This document shows positions 17,863-26,717 of a DNA stretch of 64,000 nt, one piece after another. Under the pieces are notes generated by a model that ran no database searches, was not told the origin of the DNA, and was given only the letters and a program-made list of their open reading frames with translations. Positions within the stretch are counted from its first letter, which is position 1. Each line of letters starts with the position of its first letter. Position numbers and translations under genes: made by a program. The DNA is from Trujillonella humicola (GTDB lineage: Bacteria; Actinomycetota; Actinomycetes; Mycobacteriales; Geodermatophilaceae): NCBI RefSeq assembly GCF_046233715.1, contig NZ_JBJNRJ010000007.1, positions 62,001 to 126,000 of the forward strand. Direction: 5' to 3'.

Positions 17863-18282
17863 GTGAGGCACACCGTGCAGGTCCCCATGCGCTGGTCGGA
17901 CATGGACGCCTACGGGCACGTCAACAATGTCGTCTTCCTGCAGTACTTCGAGATGGCCCGCGTCGACCTGTTCTTCGAGCGGGCGTCGCTGGAGGAGCGC
18001 ACCGGCCTGCGCAGGGGCACGGTCGTGGCCTCGCACGAGATCCGCTACCTGCTGCCCGTCGTCTACACCGCCCGGCCGCTGGACGTGCAGATCTGGGTGT
18101 CCGGCATCCGCGCGGCCGCCTTCACCTGCCACTACGAGGTGTTCGACGGCGACCGGCTGGCGGTCACCGGGAGCACCCTGCTGGTGCCCTACGACTTCAC
18201 CATCGCCCGCCCGCGGCGGCTCGCGCCGGACGAGAAGGAGTTCCTGGCCCGTTGGACCGGGGAGCCGGCCGACCCGCGGTGA
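17863..18282 (+). CDS. Acyl-CoA thioesterase (4HBT hot-dog family)
   Basis: A 139-residue single hot-dog-fold protein. The active-site region RWSDMDAYGHVNNVVFLQYFE contains the Asp and the YGHVNN signature of 4-hydroxybenzoyl-CoA-type thioesterases, which cleave acyl-CoA to free acid and CoA. It ends shortly after the fold, in TGEPADPR. Length fits the family. GTG at 17863 is used because the upstream in-frame extension is Arg-rich and unlike the family. It stands alone on its strand and is convergent with the YccF gene, 28 bp apart. The physiological acyl-CoA is unknown. Confidence 0.9.
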   Translation: MRHTVQVPMRWSDMDAYGHVNNVVFLQYFEMARVDLFFERASLEERTGLRRGTVVASHEIRYLLPVVYTARPLDVQIWVSGIRAAAFTCHYEVFDGDRLAVTGSTLLVPYDFTIARPRRLAPDEKEFLARWTGEPADPR

Positions 18283-18310
18283 GCACGGAGGCGGCGGCGC
18301 GGGACACCGC

Positions 18311-18745
18311 TCAGCGCGCGTACCCGTCCTGCACCACACCGCTGCCGGCGTGCATCCAGTCCCTCGGCGGGGCGGTCTCCACGACGCGCTTGCCCAGCGG
18401 GAACAGCCCGACGGCGGCCAGCTTGAACGACGCGATGCCGAACGGGATCCCGATGATCGTCAGGCAGAACGCGATCCCGCTGACCACGTGGATGACGGCC
18501 AGCCACCACCCGGCGACCAGGAACCACAGCAGGTTGCCGATGGCCGAGGCCACGCCGGCGCCCGGCGCCCGCACCGTCGTCCGCCCGAACGGCCAGACGA
18601 CGAAGAAGGCCAGCCGGAACGCGGCGATGCCGAAGGGGATCGTCACGACCAGGAGGCAGGCCAGCACCCCCGCCAGCAGGTAGGCCAGGGCGAGCACCCA
18701 CCCCTGCAGCACCAGCCAGACCACGTTGAGCACCAGACGGAGCAT
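18311..18745 (-). CDS. YccF domain membrane protein
   Basis: A 144-residue integral membrane protein with two repeats of the YccF domain. The key text is VVTIPFGIAAFRLA in the first and IGIPFGIASFKLA in the second, each preceded by hydrophobic helices. About four TM segments are likely. The IPFGIA motif in duplicate is diagnostic. The role of YccF in bacteria is unknown. ATG at 18745 is used; GTG at 18751 is equally possible. The divergent MBL gene's 3' end lies 53 bp away on the same strand, so the two may form one unit. Confidence 0.88.
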   Translation of the reverse strand: MLRLVLNVVWLVLQGWVLALAYLLAGVLACLLVVTIPFGIAAFRLAFFVVWPFGRTTVRAPGAGVASAIGNLLWFLVAGWWLAVIHVVSGIAFCLTIIGIPFGIASFKLAAVGLFPLGKRVVETAPPRDWMHAGSGVVQDGYAR

Positions 18746-18798
18746 GTCCACGACCGGCTCACGTGCGGGCACGGTCAGCCGTTCCCGGCCCGGTGGCC

Positions 18799-19554
18799 TC
18801 AACCGATCGGGGGCGCCGGGGCGGGGGGTGCGGCGAACCGGGCACCGGCCGCGGCCAGCCGGTCGTCGTAGGCGGTGGCGAGGTCCCGCAGCGCCGCGCC
18901 GCAGTCGCCGGTGAAGGCCGGACCGTGCATCGGTGCCAGGGTGGCCGGCTGCAGCGCGGCCAGCCCGCGCATGGCCGGTCCGGTGGCCGGGGTCAGGCAC
19001 GTGGCGGCGAAGACGTCCTCGGCCTGCAGCGCCGGGCCCACCACGTCCCGCTCGGTCACCGCGGGGCTGTCGCCCAGCGCGGTGAACAGGTCCCCGCACA
19101 GCAGCGTCCCGGTGGTCTCCTCGAACAGCACACCGGCGTCCCAGCCGTGCGGCACGTGCGGGGTGTCGATGTGCCGCAGCCGTCGGCCGCCGATGTCGAT
19201 GACCTCGCCGTCGGCCAGCGGCCGGGGTGGCCGGTCGGCCAGGTCCTCGACCGAGACGATGCAGCCCATGGCGCCGTGCGCCACCTGGGCCTGCGGCGCT
19301 GCGGCGAGCCAGTCGTTCATCGCCCCGCACTCGTCGGCCTCGACGTGGCCGAAGGTGATCCAGCGCAACCGGTCCACCGGCACCACCCGTGCCATCGCCT
19401 CGGCGACGAGCGGGAACAGCGCCCGTGGCCCGGTGTGGAACAGCAGCGGCTCCTCGCCCAGCACCAGGTACTGGTCGAACTGGAAGTCGGCGTCCGGGAC
19501 GTACGTGCACAGCCGGTAGATGTCCGGGGCGATCTCGTCGACGCGCGTCTGCAC
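18799..19554 (-). CDS. MBL-fold protein of the flavodiiron/ODP type
   Basis: A 251-residue metallo-beta-lactamase-fold protein. The metal motif is FGHVEADE, which keeps the H-x-E-x-D order of flavodiiron proteins in place of the hydrolase HxHxDH. The later ligand regions are DTPHVPHGWDAG, LLCGDLFTA and LAPMHGP. A di-iron oxygen- or NO-reacting centre is therefore more likely than a zinc hydrolase, but the flavodoxin domain of true flavodiiron proteins is absent. The GTG at 19554 has GAGGAGG upstream. It sits between the YccF gene and a SARP regulator, both on the same strand. Electron donor and substrate are unknown. Confidence 0.8.
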   Translation of the reverse strand: MQTRVDEIAPDIYRLCTYVPDADFQFDQYLVLGEEPLLFHTGPRALFPLVAEAMARVVPVDRLRWITFGHVEADECGAMNDWLAAAPQAQVAHGAMGCIVSVEDLADRPPRPLADGEVIDIGGRRLRHIDTPHVPHGWDAGVLFEETTGTLLCGDLFTALGDSPAVTERDVVGPALQAEDVFAATCLTPATGPAMRGLAALQPATLAPMHGPAFTGDCGAALRDLATAYDDRLAAAGARFAAPPAPAPPIG

Positions 19555-19643
19555 CGGGCCTCCTCGTGGGCGTCCCCCCGTGCGGGACGCCAGTGTGGCG
19601 CCGGGGAGCCCGGGCGGCCAGGCCTCCCGGCGCGGTCCCGGCC

Positions 19644-22565
19644 TCAGGCCGGCGCCGGGTGGGTGACGCGCAGGGCGAGCGCGATCGCCCCGGCGTCACC
19701 CAGCGCCGCGCCCTCGGCCAGTGCGGCCTCGGCGGCCGGCCCGAGCGCCGCACGCAGCCGCCGCTCGGCCTCGGCCTCCCGGCCCGAGTCCGCGCCGAAC
19801 GGGCGCGGTGCGCGCTGGCTGGCCCGCAGGGCACCCAGCAGGACGGCGGCGTCCCGGCAGCGGCCGTCCCGCGCCAGGGCCTCCACCAGCGCCCGCACCG
19901 CCACCCACAGCTGCGTCCACGCCCCCAGCCGGTGCCAGGTGTCCACGAGCGACCGCAACTCGACCAGGCCGCGGGAGCCGGCGGCGTGGCGGCGCAGCCC
20001 CGCGGTGAGCAGCGTGTGCCGGGCGATGCCGGCCACGAACGAGGAGTCCGCCGCCTCCGCGCGGGCCACCGCCTCGCGCAGGCAGCTCTCCGCGTCCGGC
20101 TCCGACCGCTCGGCCCGCCGCTCGCCGCGGGCGTAGGCGGCCCAGGCGTGTCCGGTGGGCGAGTCCAGCCGGGCGGCCAGCTGCAGCAGCGCCGCCTCGT
20201 CCGCCGCGGCGGTCGCGTCGTCGCCCGCGTAGGTGTCGGCGAGCAGCTCGTCGACCACCGCGGCGAGCTCGAGCTCCACGTCCCCGGACGCCGCTCCGAG
20301 GGCGGCCGCGGCGGCGGCGGCCCGGCGGCCGGCCGCCACCTCCCCCCGGAAGGTGTGCACGTTGGCCAGTGCCTCGTGCGCCCAGCCGGTGGCCGCGGTG
20401 GCCGCGGTGTCTCCGGTGTCGCCGCCGGCGGTGATCGCGGCGCGGGCCCACTGCTCGGCCCGGTCGAACTCCCCGCGCTGCCATCCCGAGGTCGCCAGCA
20501 GGCCGAGCAGCCGCACGGCGAGCGGGTGGCCCGGCGGCCGGGCGGTCCTGGTCGCCGGGTCGAGGACCCCGGCGACGGTCAGCGCCCGCTCGGTCATGAG
20601 GACCAGGTCGGCCCGCCCGCGCAGCCAGGCGAGCTCGGCCGCCGGTTGCGAGAGCCGGAGCAGGTCCTCCACCGGCCCGTGCTCGCACAGCCACGCGTGC
20701 GCCCGGCGCAGGTCGGCCAGGTGGGCGTCGAAGCGGGCGACGGCCGCGGGCTCCGCCGGGCCGCGGCGCCCCGCGCAGACCTCCTCGGCCAGGGCGACGG
20801 CCCACGCGGCGTGCCGGGCCCGCAGCGCCGGCAGTGCGGGGTCGCGGGCCAGCCGCGCTCGGCCGAACGCCCGCAGCGTCTCGAGCATCCCGAAGCGTGC
20901 GGGCGTGCCGGGCACCCGCACCACCAGCGACCGCTCCACCAGCTCCGGCAGCGCGGCGGCGTCCCCGCAGACGGCGGCCACCGCCGCGCGCTCCACCGGC
21001 CCCGCGAAGACCGCCAGCCGTTCGAACAGCCGCTGCTGCCGCGGGTCGAGCAGCCGGTGCGACCACGCCACCACCTCGCGCAGGGACCGGTGCCGCGGTG
21101 CCGCGGTCCGCCGGCCCCCCGCCAGCACCTCGCCGTCGGAGGACTCGAGGGCCTCGAGCAGCCCGCCCACCCCCAGGACACCGATCCGCGCGGCGGCCAG
21201 CTCGAGGGCCAGCGGCAACCCGTCCAGGCGCCGGCACAGCCGGGCCACCGGCTCGCCGTCGAGGACGGCGTCCGGGTGCTGGGCGGCCACCCGGGCACGG
21301 AGCAGCGCCACCGCCTCGATCTCCGCCAGCGGCTGCACCGGGTGGACGTGCTCGCCGTCGACGCGCAGCGCCTCGCGGCTGGTGGCCAGCACGTCGACGC
21401 CCGGGGCGGCCATGACGACCGCCTCGACCAGCGCGGCGACCTCGTCGGCGACGTGCTCGCAGTTGTCGAGCAGCAGCAGCTGCCGGCGCACGGTGAGCAC
21501 GCTGAGCACCCGGTCGACCACCGGCTCGGACCCGGTGCCGGCGACCCGCAGCGCGGCGGCGACGGCGGGCTGGACGTCGTCCCCGCTGCCCCGGCCGAAC
21601 TCGACGAGCACGACGCCGTCGGCGTAGCGGCCGGCAACCGCGGCGGCCACGTGCCGGGCCAGCCGGGTCTTGCCCACGCCGCCCGGCCCGCACAGCGTCA
21701 CCACGCGGCACCGTGCGAGCAGGACGTCGACGGTGGCGAGGTCGCCGTCCCGGCCGACGAGGGAGCTCACCGGCACCGGCACCGGCACCGGCAGCGGCGG
21801 CGGGGTCGGCCGGGCCGCCGGGGCCGGCGGCGGCGGGGCCGCCGGTGCCACCACCGGCTCGAGCTCCTGCCGCAGCACCTGCGACTCCAGCCGCCGCAGC
21901 TGCGGGGACGGGTCCAGCCCGAGCTCGTCGGCCAGCCGCCGGCGCAGCGCCGCCAGCGCGGCCACCGCCTCGGCCTGCCGGCCGCAGCCGGCCAGCGCCC
22001 GGGCGAGCAGGGCGACCGCGCCCTCGCGCAGCGGCTGCTCGGCGACCAGCGCCTCGGCCGCGGCGACCGCGTCGGCGGTGCGCCCGAGCTCCAGGAGCAC
22101 CCGCCCCCGGGCCTCGGCGGCCTCGGCGCGCAGGCCCTCCAGCGCTGCGGCGGCCGGTTCGGCGTCCGGCCCCTCCAGGTCCGGGTACGGGCGGCCCCGC
22201 CACAGCGCCAGGGCGGCGTCCAGCCGGGCCAGCCGCTGCGTCGGGCCCCCGCCGTCGTCGGCCACCGCCTCGGTGAAGGCGGTGACGTCGACCTCCCCGC
22301 CCGGGGCGACCAGCCGGTAGCCGGTCGGCAGCGTCTCCACCCGGACCGCCGGCGGCAGCGCCCGGCGCAGCCGCGCCACGACCGTCTGCAGGGCCCCGCC
22401 GGGGTCGGCCGGGGGCGTCCCGGGCCAGATCCGGTCGACCAGCGCGTCGGCGGACACGCCGTGCGGAGCCGCGGCCACCAGCGCCGAGAGAAGACGGCGC
22501 TGCCGCTCGGAGCGCAGGGGCACCCCCTCCAGCAGCACCGGGCCGAGGACGGCGACGGCGGGCAC
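19644..22565 (-). CDS. SARP/AfsR-type transcriptional regulator with NB-ARC ATPase
   Basis: A 973-residue regulator. In order it has an OmpR-type winged helix (1-87, with RQRRLLSALVAA and ADALVDRIWPG), a BTAD domain (about 93-235), a Pro-rich linker, and an NB-ARC ATPase. The ATPase has Walker A GPGGVGKT at 293-300, Walker B LLLLDNCEH and a LPLALELAAAR helix. A helical TPR-like C-terminus follows. This is the AfsR architecture, used as an ATP-dependent activator of secondary metabolism genes. The winged helix should bind direct repeats. It is divergent from the methyltransferase gene with 128 bp between start codons, so that gene is a likely target. GTG at 22565 begins the conserved domain. 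Confidence 0.92.
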   Translation of the reverse strand: MPAVAVLGPVLLEGVPLRSERQRRLLSALVAAAPHGVSADALVDRIWPGTPPADPGGALQTVVARLRRALPPAVRVETLPTGYRLVAPGGEVDVTAFTEAVADDGGGPTQRLARLDAALALWRGRPYPDLEGPDAEPAAAALEGLRAEAAEARGRVLLELGRTADAVAAAEALVAEQPLREGAVALLARALAGCGRQAEAVAALAALRRRLADELGLDPSPQLRRLESQVLRQELEPVVAPAAPPPPAPAARPTPPPLPVPVPVPVSSLVGRDGDLATVDVLLARCRVVTLCGPGGVGKTRLARHVAAAVAGRYADGVVLVEFGRGSGDDVQPAVAAALRVAGTGSEPVVDRVLSVLTVRRQLLLLDNCEHVADEVAALVEAVVMAAPGVDVLATSREALRVDGEHVHPVQPLAEIEAVALLRARVAAQHPDAVLDGEPVARLCRRLDGLPLALELAAARIGVLGVGGLLEALESSDGEVLAGGRRTAAPRHRSLREVVAWSHRLLDPRQQRLFERLAVFAGPVERAAVAAVCGDAAALPELVERSLVVRVPGTPARFGMLETLRAFGRARLARDPALPALRARHAAWAVALAEEVCAGRRGPAEPAAVARFDAHLADLRRAHAWLCEHGPVEDLLRLSQPAAELAWLRGRADLVLMTERALTVAGVLDPATRTARPPGHPLAVRLLGLLATSGWQRGEFDRAEQWARAAITAGGDTGDTAATAATGWAHEALANVHTFRGEVAAGRRAAAAAAALGAASGDVELELAAVVDELLADTYAGDDATAAADEAALLQLAARLDSPTGHAWAAYARGERRAERSEPDAESCLREAVARAEAADSSFVAGIARHTLLTAGLRRHAAGSRGLVELRSLVDTWHRLGAWTQLWVAVRALVEALARDGRCRDAAVLLGALRASQRAPRPFGADSGREAEAERRLRAALGPAAEAALAEGAALGDAGAIALALRVTHPAPA

Positions 22566-22693
22566 GGCCCCAGGGTGACCGCGCCCCGGCGGGTGCGGAA
22601 GGGCCGAGCGGCACCTGACAGCCCGCCGAGGGCGCGGTGACAGCGGCCCTCCCCACCATCAGCGGCGACCACCACCGACGGGAAGGACCCCCC

Positions 22694-23797
22694 ATGACCG
22701 CGACCGAGACCCGCCCCGCCACCGACGCCGCCGCGACCGAGGCGCTCGCCGGCCGGCTGTTCGACACCGTGCTCGCCGTCCTCGACGCGCAGGCCGTCTA
22801 CCTCGGCGACCGGCTCGGCTGGTACCGCGCCCTGGCCGGCGCCGGCCCGACGACCTCCGCGGAACTGGCCGCCCGCACCGGCACCGCCGAGCGGTACGCC
22901 CGCGAGTGGCTCGAGCAGCAGGCGGTGACCGGCATCCTCACCGCGCAGGACGACCCGGCCCGGCCCGGGGACGCCGCCGCCCGCCGCTTCACCCTCCCCG
23001 CCGCGGCGGTCGAGCCGTTCACCGACGGGCTGAGCCCGGCGCACGTCGTCCCGCTCGTCCGGTTCGTGGTCGGCGCCGGCAAGCAGGTCGACGCGCTCGC
23101 CGAGGCCTACCGGACCGGCGGTGACGTCTCCTGGGAGCAGCACGGCATCGACGCCCGGGAGGCGCAGGCGGCCGCCAACCGGCCGTTGTTCCTCGGCGCG
23201 CTGGGCCGCGAGCACCTGCCGTCGATCCCCGACGTGGACGCGGCGCTGCGTGCCGGCGGCCGGGTCGCCGACGTCGGCTGCGGGTTCGGCTGGTCGGCCA
23301 TCGGCATCGCGCTGGCCTACCCGGAGGCGACCGTCGACGGGTTCGACGTCGACGAGCCCTCGGTGCGCGCGGCCCGCCGCAACGCCGAGGAGGCCGGCGT
23401 GGCCGACCGCGTCCGCTTCTCCGTGGCCGACGCGGCCACCGTCGACGGGCACTACGACGTGGTGACCGCGTTCGAGTGCATCCACGACCTGCCCGACCCG
23501 GTGGCGGTGCTGGCCGCCATGCGCCGGCTCGCGGGGGAGTCCGGGACGGTCCTGGTCATGGACGAGCGGGTCGCCGAGGCCTTCACCGCTCCCGGCGACG
23601 AGATCGAGCGGCTGATGTACGGCTACAGCCTGGTCTGCTGCCTCGCCGACGGGATGTCGACCAGCCCCTCGGCGGGCACCGGCACGGTGATGCGCCCGGC
23701 GACGCTGCGCGGGTACGCCCGGCAGGCGGGCTTCGCCGATGCCGAGGTCCTCGACGTGGCCGACGACTTCTTCCGCTTCTACCGGCTCGTCCGCTGA
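22694..23797 (+). CDS. Class I SAM-dependent methyltransferase
   Basis: A 367-residue protein. The N-terminal winged-helix region (about 20-150) resembles the dimerisation domain of small-molecule O-methyltransferases. The SAM-binding Rossmann domain starts at VADVGCGFGWSAIGIA, with the acidic loop GFDVDEPS and VTAFECIHDLPDP as motif post-I and IV. The C-terminal part ends FFRFYRLVR. The substrate cannot be predicted. GGAAGGA precedes the ATG at 22694. Its position divergent from the SARP regulator suggests it is regulated by it. A scaffold join follows within 120 bp, so any downstream partner gene could be missing from the assembly. Confidence 0.88.
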   Translation: MTATETRPATDAAATEALAGRLFDTVLAVLDAQAVYLGDRLGWYRALAGAGPTTSAELAARTGTAERYAREWLEQQAVTGILTAQDDPARPGDAAARRFTLPAAAVEPFTDGLSPAHVVPLVRFVVGAGKQVDALAEAYRTGGDVSWEQHGIDAREAQAAANRPLFLGALGREHLPSIPDVDAALRAGGRVADVGCGFGWSAIGIALAYPEATVDGFDVDEPSVRAARRNAEEAGVADRVRFSVADAATVDGHYDVVTAFECIHDLPDPVAVLAAMRRLAGESGTVLVMDERVAEAFTAPGDEIERLMYGYSLVCCLADGMSTSPSAGTGTVMRPATLRGYARQAGFADAEVLDVADDFFRFYRLVR

Positions 23798-24059
23798 TCC
23801 GCCGCCCCCGCTTCCCCGCCGACGGGGCACCTCCCCGGCGCGGGGGGGCCTGGGGCGGGGGGGCGCGGGGCGGGCGGGGGGGGTGGGGGGTGGCGGGGGG
23901 GGTGGGGGTGCGCTGNNNNNNNNNNCCCCCCCCCCCCCCACCCCCCCCCCCCCCCCCCGCCGGGCCCCCCCCCGCCCGCCGGGCCCCCGCCGGCGGGACG
24001 GCGCGAGGCGTGAGGCGGGGGAGCGGGGAGGCGGGGGGGCACGGCCTACCCTGCGTGCC
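23798..24059. other. Scaffold join with G-rich/C-rich flanks
   Basis: Ten Ns occupy 23916-23925. About 75 bp on the left are almost only G with a few T, A and C. About 60 bp on the right are almost only C. A left contig ending in G and a right contig starting in C is what false poly-G read tails from both sides would leave. Apparent coding across this interval should be ignored. Imperfectly inverted GC-rich text lies outside both tracts, so a hairpin may have stopped sequencing. Confidence 0.85.
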
Positions 24060-25058
24060 GTGCTCCCGACGGACGTCGCCGCGGCCGCGGATCCGGTGAC
24101 CGCCGTGCTGGCGGCCGCCGACCGCGGGGGTCTGCTCGCCCTCCGGACCTCGGGCACCACGGACCGCCCCCGGGTCGTCGTCCGCACCGCCGCCTCGTGG
24201 GCCGACTCGTTCCCGCACGTCTCGGCCCTGGCGGGCATCGACGGCTCGGCCCGGGTCTGCGTTCCCGGGCCCCTGTCGGCGACGATGAACCTCTTCGCCG
24301 CCGTGCACGCCCGGGCGACCGGGGCGGTGCTGGTCGCCGCCCCCGAGCAGGCCACCCACGTGCACCTCACCCCGGCAGCGCTCACCGCCGCGCTGCGGGA
24401 CGGCGCGGACCTGGCCGGTCGCACCGTCGTCGTCGCCGGGGACCGGCTGCCCGCCGGCCTGGCGGCGCGGGCCGCGGCGGCCGGCGCCCGGGTGGCCCAC
24501 TACTACGGCGCCGCGGAGCTGTCCTTCGTCGCCTGGGGCACGCACGAGGAGGATCTGCGGCCGTTCCCGGACGTCGACGTCGAGGTCCGCGACGGCCGCA
24601 TCTGGGCCCGCTCGCCGTTCCTGTCCCGCGGCTACCTCGACGGCGACGGGCCGTTCACGACGGGCCCCGACGGGTTCGCGACCGTCGGCGACCGCGGGCG
24701 GCTGGCCGGCGGGCTGCTCACGGTCACCGGGCGGGGAGCCGACGCCGTCCTCACCGGCGGGGCCACCGTGCTCGTGGGGGACGTCGAGCGGGCGCTGCAC
24801 CGGGCCACCGGGGCCGAGGTCCTGGTCGTCGGCGTGCCGCACCCGCGGCTGGGGGCCGTCGTGGCCGCCGTCCTCCCCGACCCGGCGGTGCTGCCCCGCG
24901 CCCGCGCGGCCGCCCGCGCGGTGCTCCCCGCCGCCCAGCGCCCCCGCCGCTGGTTCGCCCTCGACCGGCTGCCGCTCACCCCTGCCGGCAAGGTCGACCG
25001 CGCCGCGGTGGCCGAGCTGGCCGCCCAGGGGCGGCTCGCCCCGGCGGGTGCGCCGTGA
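24060..25058 (+). CDS. Compact adenylate-forming (AMP-binding) enzyme
   Basis: A 332-residue ANL-superfamily protein, much shorter than the usual 500 or more. The core motifs are present: RTSGTTDRPRVVV (ATP loop A3), YYGAAELSF (A5), GDRGRLAGGLLTVTGRGAD (A7-A8) and LTPAGKVDR with the catalytic Lys (A10). The usual N-terminal subdomain of about 150 residues is reduced. GTG at 24060 opens a typical short form, though a longer N-terminus lost in the adjacent scaffold join cannot be excluded. Its stop overlaps the thiolase start (GTGA at 25055), so the pair probably works in one acyl-CoA pathway: CoA activation followed by cleavage or condensation. Confidence 0.8.
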   Translation: MLPTDVAAAADPVTAVLAAADRGGLLALRTSGTTDRPRVVVRTAASWADSFPHVSALAGIDGSARVCVPGPLSATMNLFAAVHARATGAVLVAAPEQATHVHLTPAALTAALRDGADLAGRTVVVAGDRLPAGLAARAAAAGARVAHYYGAAELSFVAWGTHEEDLRPFPDVDVEVRDGRIWARSPFLSRGYLDGDGPFTTGPDGFATVGDRGRLAGGLLTVTGRGADAVLTGGATVLVGDVERALHRATGAEVLVVGVPHPRLGAVVAAVLPDPAVLPRARAAARAVLPAAQRPRRWFALDRLPLTPAGKVDRAAVAELAAQGRLAPAGAP

Positions 25059-26188
25059 CCGGCGCCCCGGTCGTCGTCGCCGCCCGGCGCACCGCGATCG
25101 GGACGGCGGGGCACGCGCTCGCCGCGTGCACCGCGGCCGACCTCGCCGCCGCGGTGCTCGCCGACCTCGCCGCCGGGTTGCCCGCGGACGTCGACGTCTC
25201 CGAGGTCGTCCTGGGCAACTGCACCGGCCCGGGCGGCGACGTCGCCCGGGTGGCCGCGCTGCAGGCCGGGCTCCCGATCAGCGTGCCGGGGCTGACCGTC
25301 GACCGGCAGTGCGGCAGCGGGCTGGCCGCGATCGTGCTCGCGGCGGCCCAGCTGCGCGCGGGCGAGACCGGTGCCGTGCTCGCCGGTGGCGTGGAGTCGG
25401 CCTCCACCGCCCCGTGGCGGATGTGGCCGCCGCGCGGCGAGGAGCCCCCGGTCCGCTACACGCGCGCGCCGTTCGCCCCGGCCTCCCTCGGCGACCCGGA
25501 CATGGGGCCGGCCGCCGAGCTCCTCGCCCGCGAGCAGGGCATCGGCCGGGCGGCCCAGGACGCCTACGCCGCCCGCTCGCACGCCCGGGCGGTGGCCACC
25601 CAGCGGGCCGGCGGGTTCACCGCCGAGATCGTCCCCGTGGGCGGCGTCGACCGGGACGAGCGGCCCCGCCCCGGGCTCACCGTGGAGCGGCTGGGCCGGC
25701 TGCGCCCGGCGTTCGTGCCCGGGGGCGCGGTCACCGTCGGCAACGCGTGCGGGGTCAACGACGGCGCCGCGGCGGTCACGCTCGTCGACGCCGGCACGCA
25801 CCGCCGCCTCGGGCTGCCCGGGCTGCGCGTGCTGGCCACCGCGACCGCCGGGGTGGACCCGAACCGCCCGGGACTGGGCATCGTGCCCGCGGCCCGCGCG
25901 GCCCTCGACCGGGCGGGACTGGGCCTCGACGCGGTCGACGTGGTCGAGTTCAACGAGGCCTTCGCCGGGCAGGTGCTCGCCTGCTGCGCGGAGCTCGGGC
26001 TTGACCCGGAGCGGGTCTGCCCCGAGGGCGGCGCGCTGGCGCTGGGCCACCCGTGGGGCGCCTCGGGCGCCGTCCTCGCCGTCCGGCTGTTCAGCCAGCT
26101 GGTCCGCAGCGGCCGGGGCGGCACCGGCCTGGCCGCCATCGCCGTCGGCGGCGGGCAGGGCGTGGCGGTGGTGGTCGAGGCGGTCTGA
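25055..26188 (+). CDS. Thiolase family protein lacking the second catalytic Cys
   Basis: A 377-residue thiolase-like protein. The nucleophile Cys86 sits in DRQCGSGLA, NEAFAGQ is intact, and His332 lies in GGALALGHPWGASGA. In acetyl-CoA acetyltransferases the C-terminal motif is CxGGGxG, with a Cys that acts as base; here the text is AIAVGGGQGVA, so Ala363 replaces it. Condensation may be impaired, or the enzyme may act only as a thiolytic or acyl-transfer variant. Translation is coupled to the upstream adenylating enzyme by a 4-bp overlap. It is convergent with the MOSC gene, 1 bp apart. Confidence 0.9.
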   Translation: MTGAPVVVAARRTAIGTAGHALAACTAADLAAAVLADLAAGLPADVDVSEVVLGNCTGPGGDVARVAALQAGLPISVPGLTVDRQCGSGLAAIVLAAAQLRAGETGAVLAGGVESASTAPWRMWPPRGEEPPVRYTRAPFAPASLGDPDMGPAAELLAREQGIGRAAQDAYAARSHARAVATQRAGGFTAEIVPVGGVDRDERPRPGLTVERLGRLRPAFVPGGAVTVGNACGVNDGAAAVTLVDAGTHRRLGLPGLRVLATATAGVDPNRPGLGIVPAARAALDRAGLGLDAVDVVEFNEAFAGQVLACCAELGLDPERVCPEGGALALGHPWGASGAVLAVRLFSQLVRSGRGGTGLAAIAVGGGQGVAVVVEAV

Positions 26189-26189
26189 G

Positions 26190-26717
26190 TCAGACGCGGC
26201 GCGGCACCGGCCGGCCGGGCCCGGTGGGCGCGCCGCGCCGCGCGGCCTCCTCCTCCGGCACCGGGCGGACGACGGCGCCCTCGGCGATCGGCGCGCCGGC
26301 GAACACGGCTGCGTTGACCCCGCCGCGGTGCGCCATGGCCTTGACGAGCCTCGCGCCGGTGAGCCGCTCCAGGTGGGTGCAGGGCGGGCAGCGCTTCATG
26401 CCGAACAGCAGCGCGTCCCCGACGGCGAACCAGCGGCCGACCAGCTCGGGCAGCGCGACGCCGCGGGTGACCAGGTTGCGGCGGGTGTCGCCGGGCGCCA
26501 GCGGCACACCGGCCTCGGCGGCCACCGCGGCGACGTCGTCGGCGTCGATCAGCGTGAGCTGCTTCTCCAGGTCCGGGTACTGCGCCCAGGTGCCGCCGCC
26601 GAGGGCGTAGCGGTCGCCCTCCAGCCCGACCCCGGCGATCAGCCGGCCGGCGGGCAGCCGGGTCATCGGCGCGGCCGCCGCGGGGGTCGACCAGATCTCC
26701 AGCAGCGTGCCCGTCAC
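26190..26717 (-). CDS. MOSC domain protein
   Basis: A 175-residue MOSC-domain protein. The core includes GVGLEGDRYALGGGTW near the N-terminus, RRNLVTRGVALPELVG, and the conserved Cys in RCPPCTHLERLTG. That Cys is where MOSC proteins bind sulfur or the molybdenum cofactor. These proteins take part in molybdenum cofactor sulfuration or in detoxifying N-hydroxylated compounds with Mo enzymes. No Mo enzyme is adjacent. GTG at 26717 overlaps the EcfT stop by 4 bp, so it is translated as the fourth gene of the biotin transporter operon. Whether that link is functional is unclear. Confidence 0.88.
   Translation of the reverse strand: MTGTLLEIWSTPAAAAPMTRLPAGRLIAGVGLEGDRYALGGGTWAQYPDLEKQLTLIDADDVAAVAAEAGVPLAPGDTRRNLVTRGVALPELVGRWFAVGDALLFGMKRCPPCTHLERLTGARLVKAMAHRGGVNAAVFAGAPIAEGAVVRPVPEEEAARRGAPTGPGRPVPRRV

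Noticed and set aside
23840..24040. Long G and C runs as possible G-quadruplex or repeat
   Set aside because: Same oriented pattern at all three N joins; better explained by false poly-G read tails.
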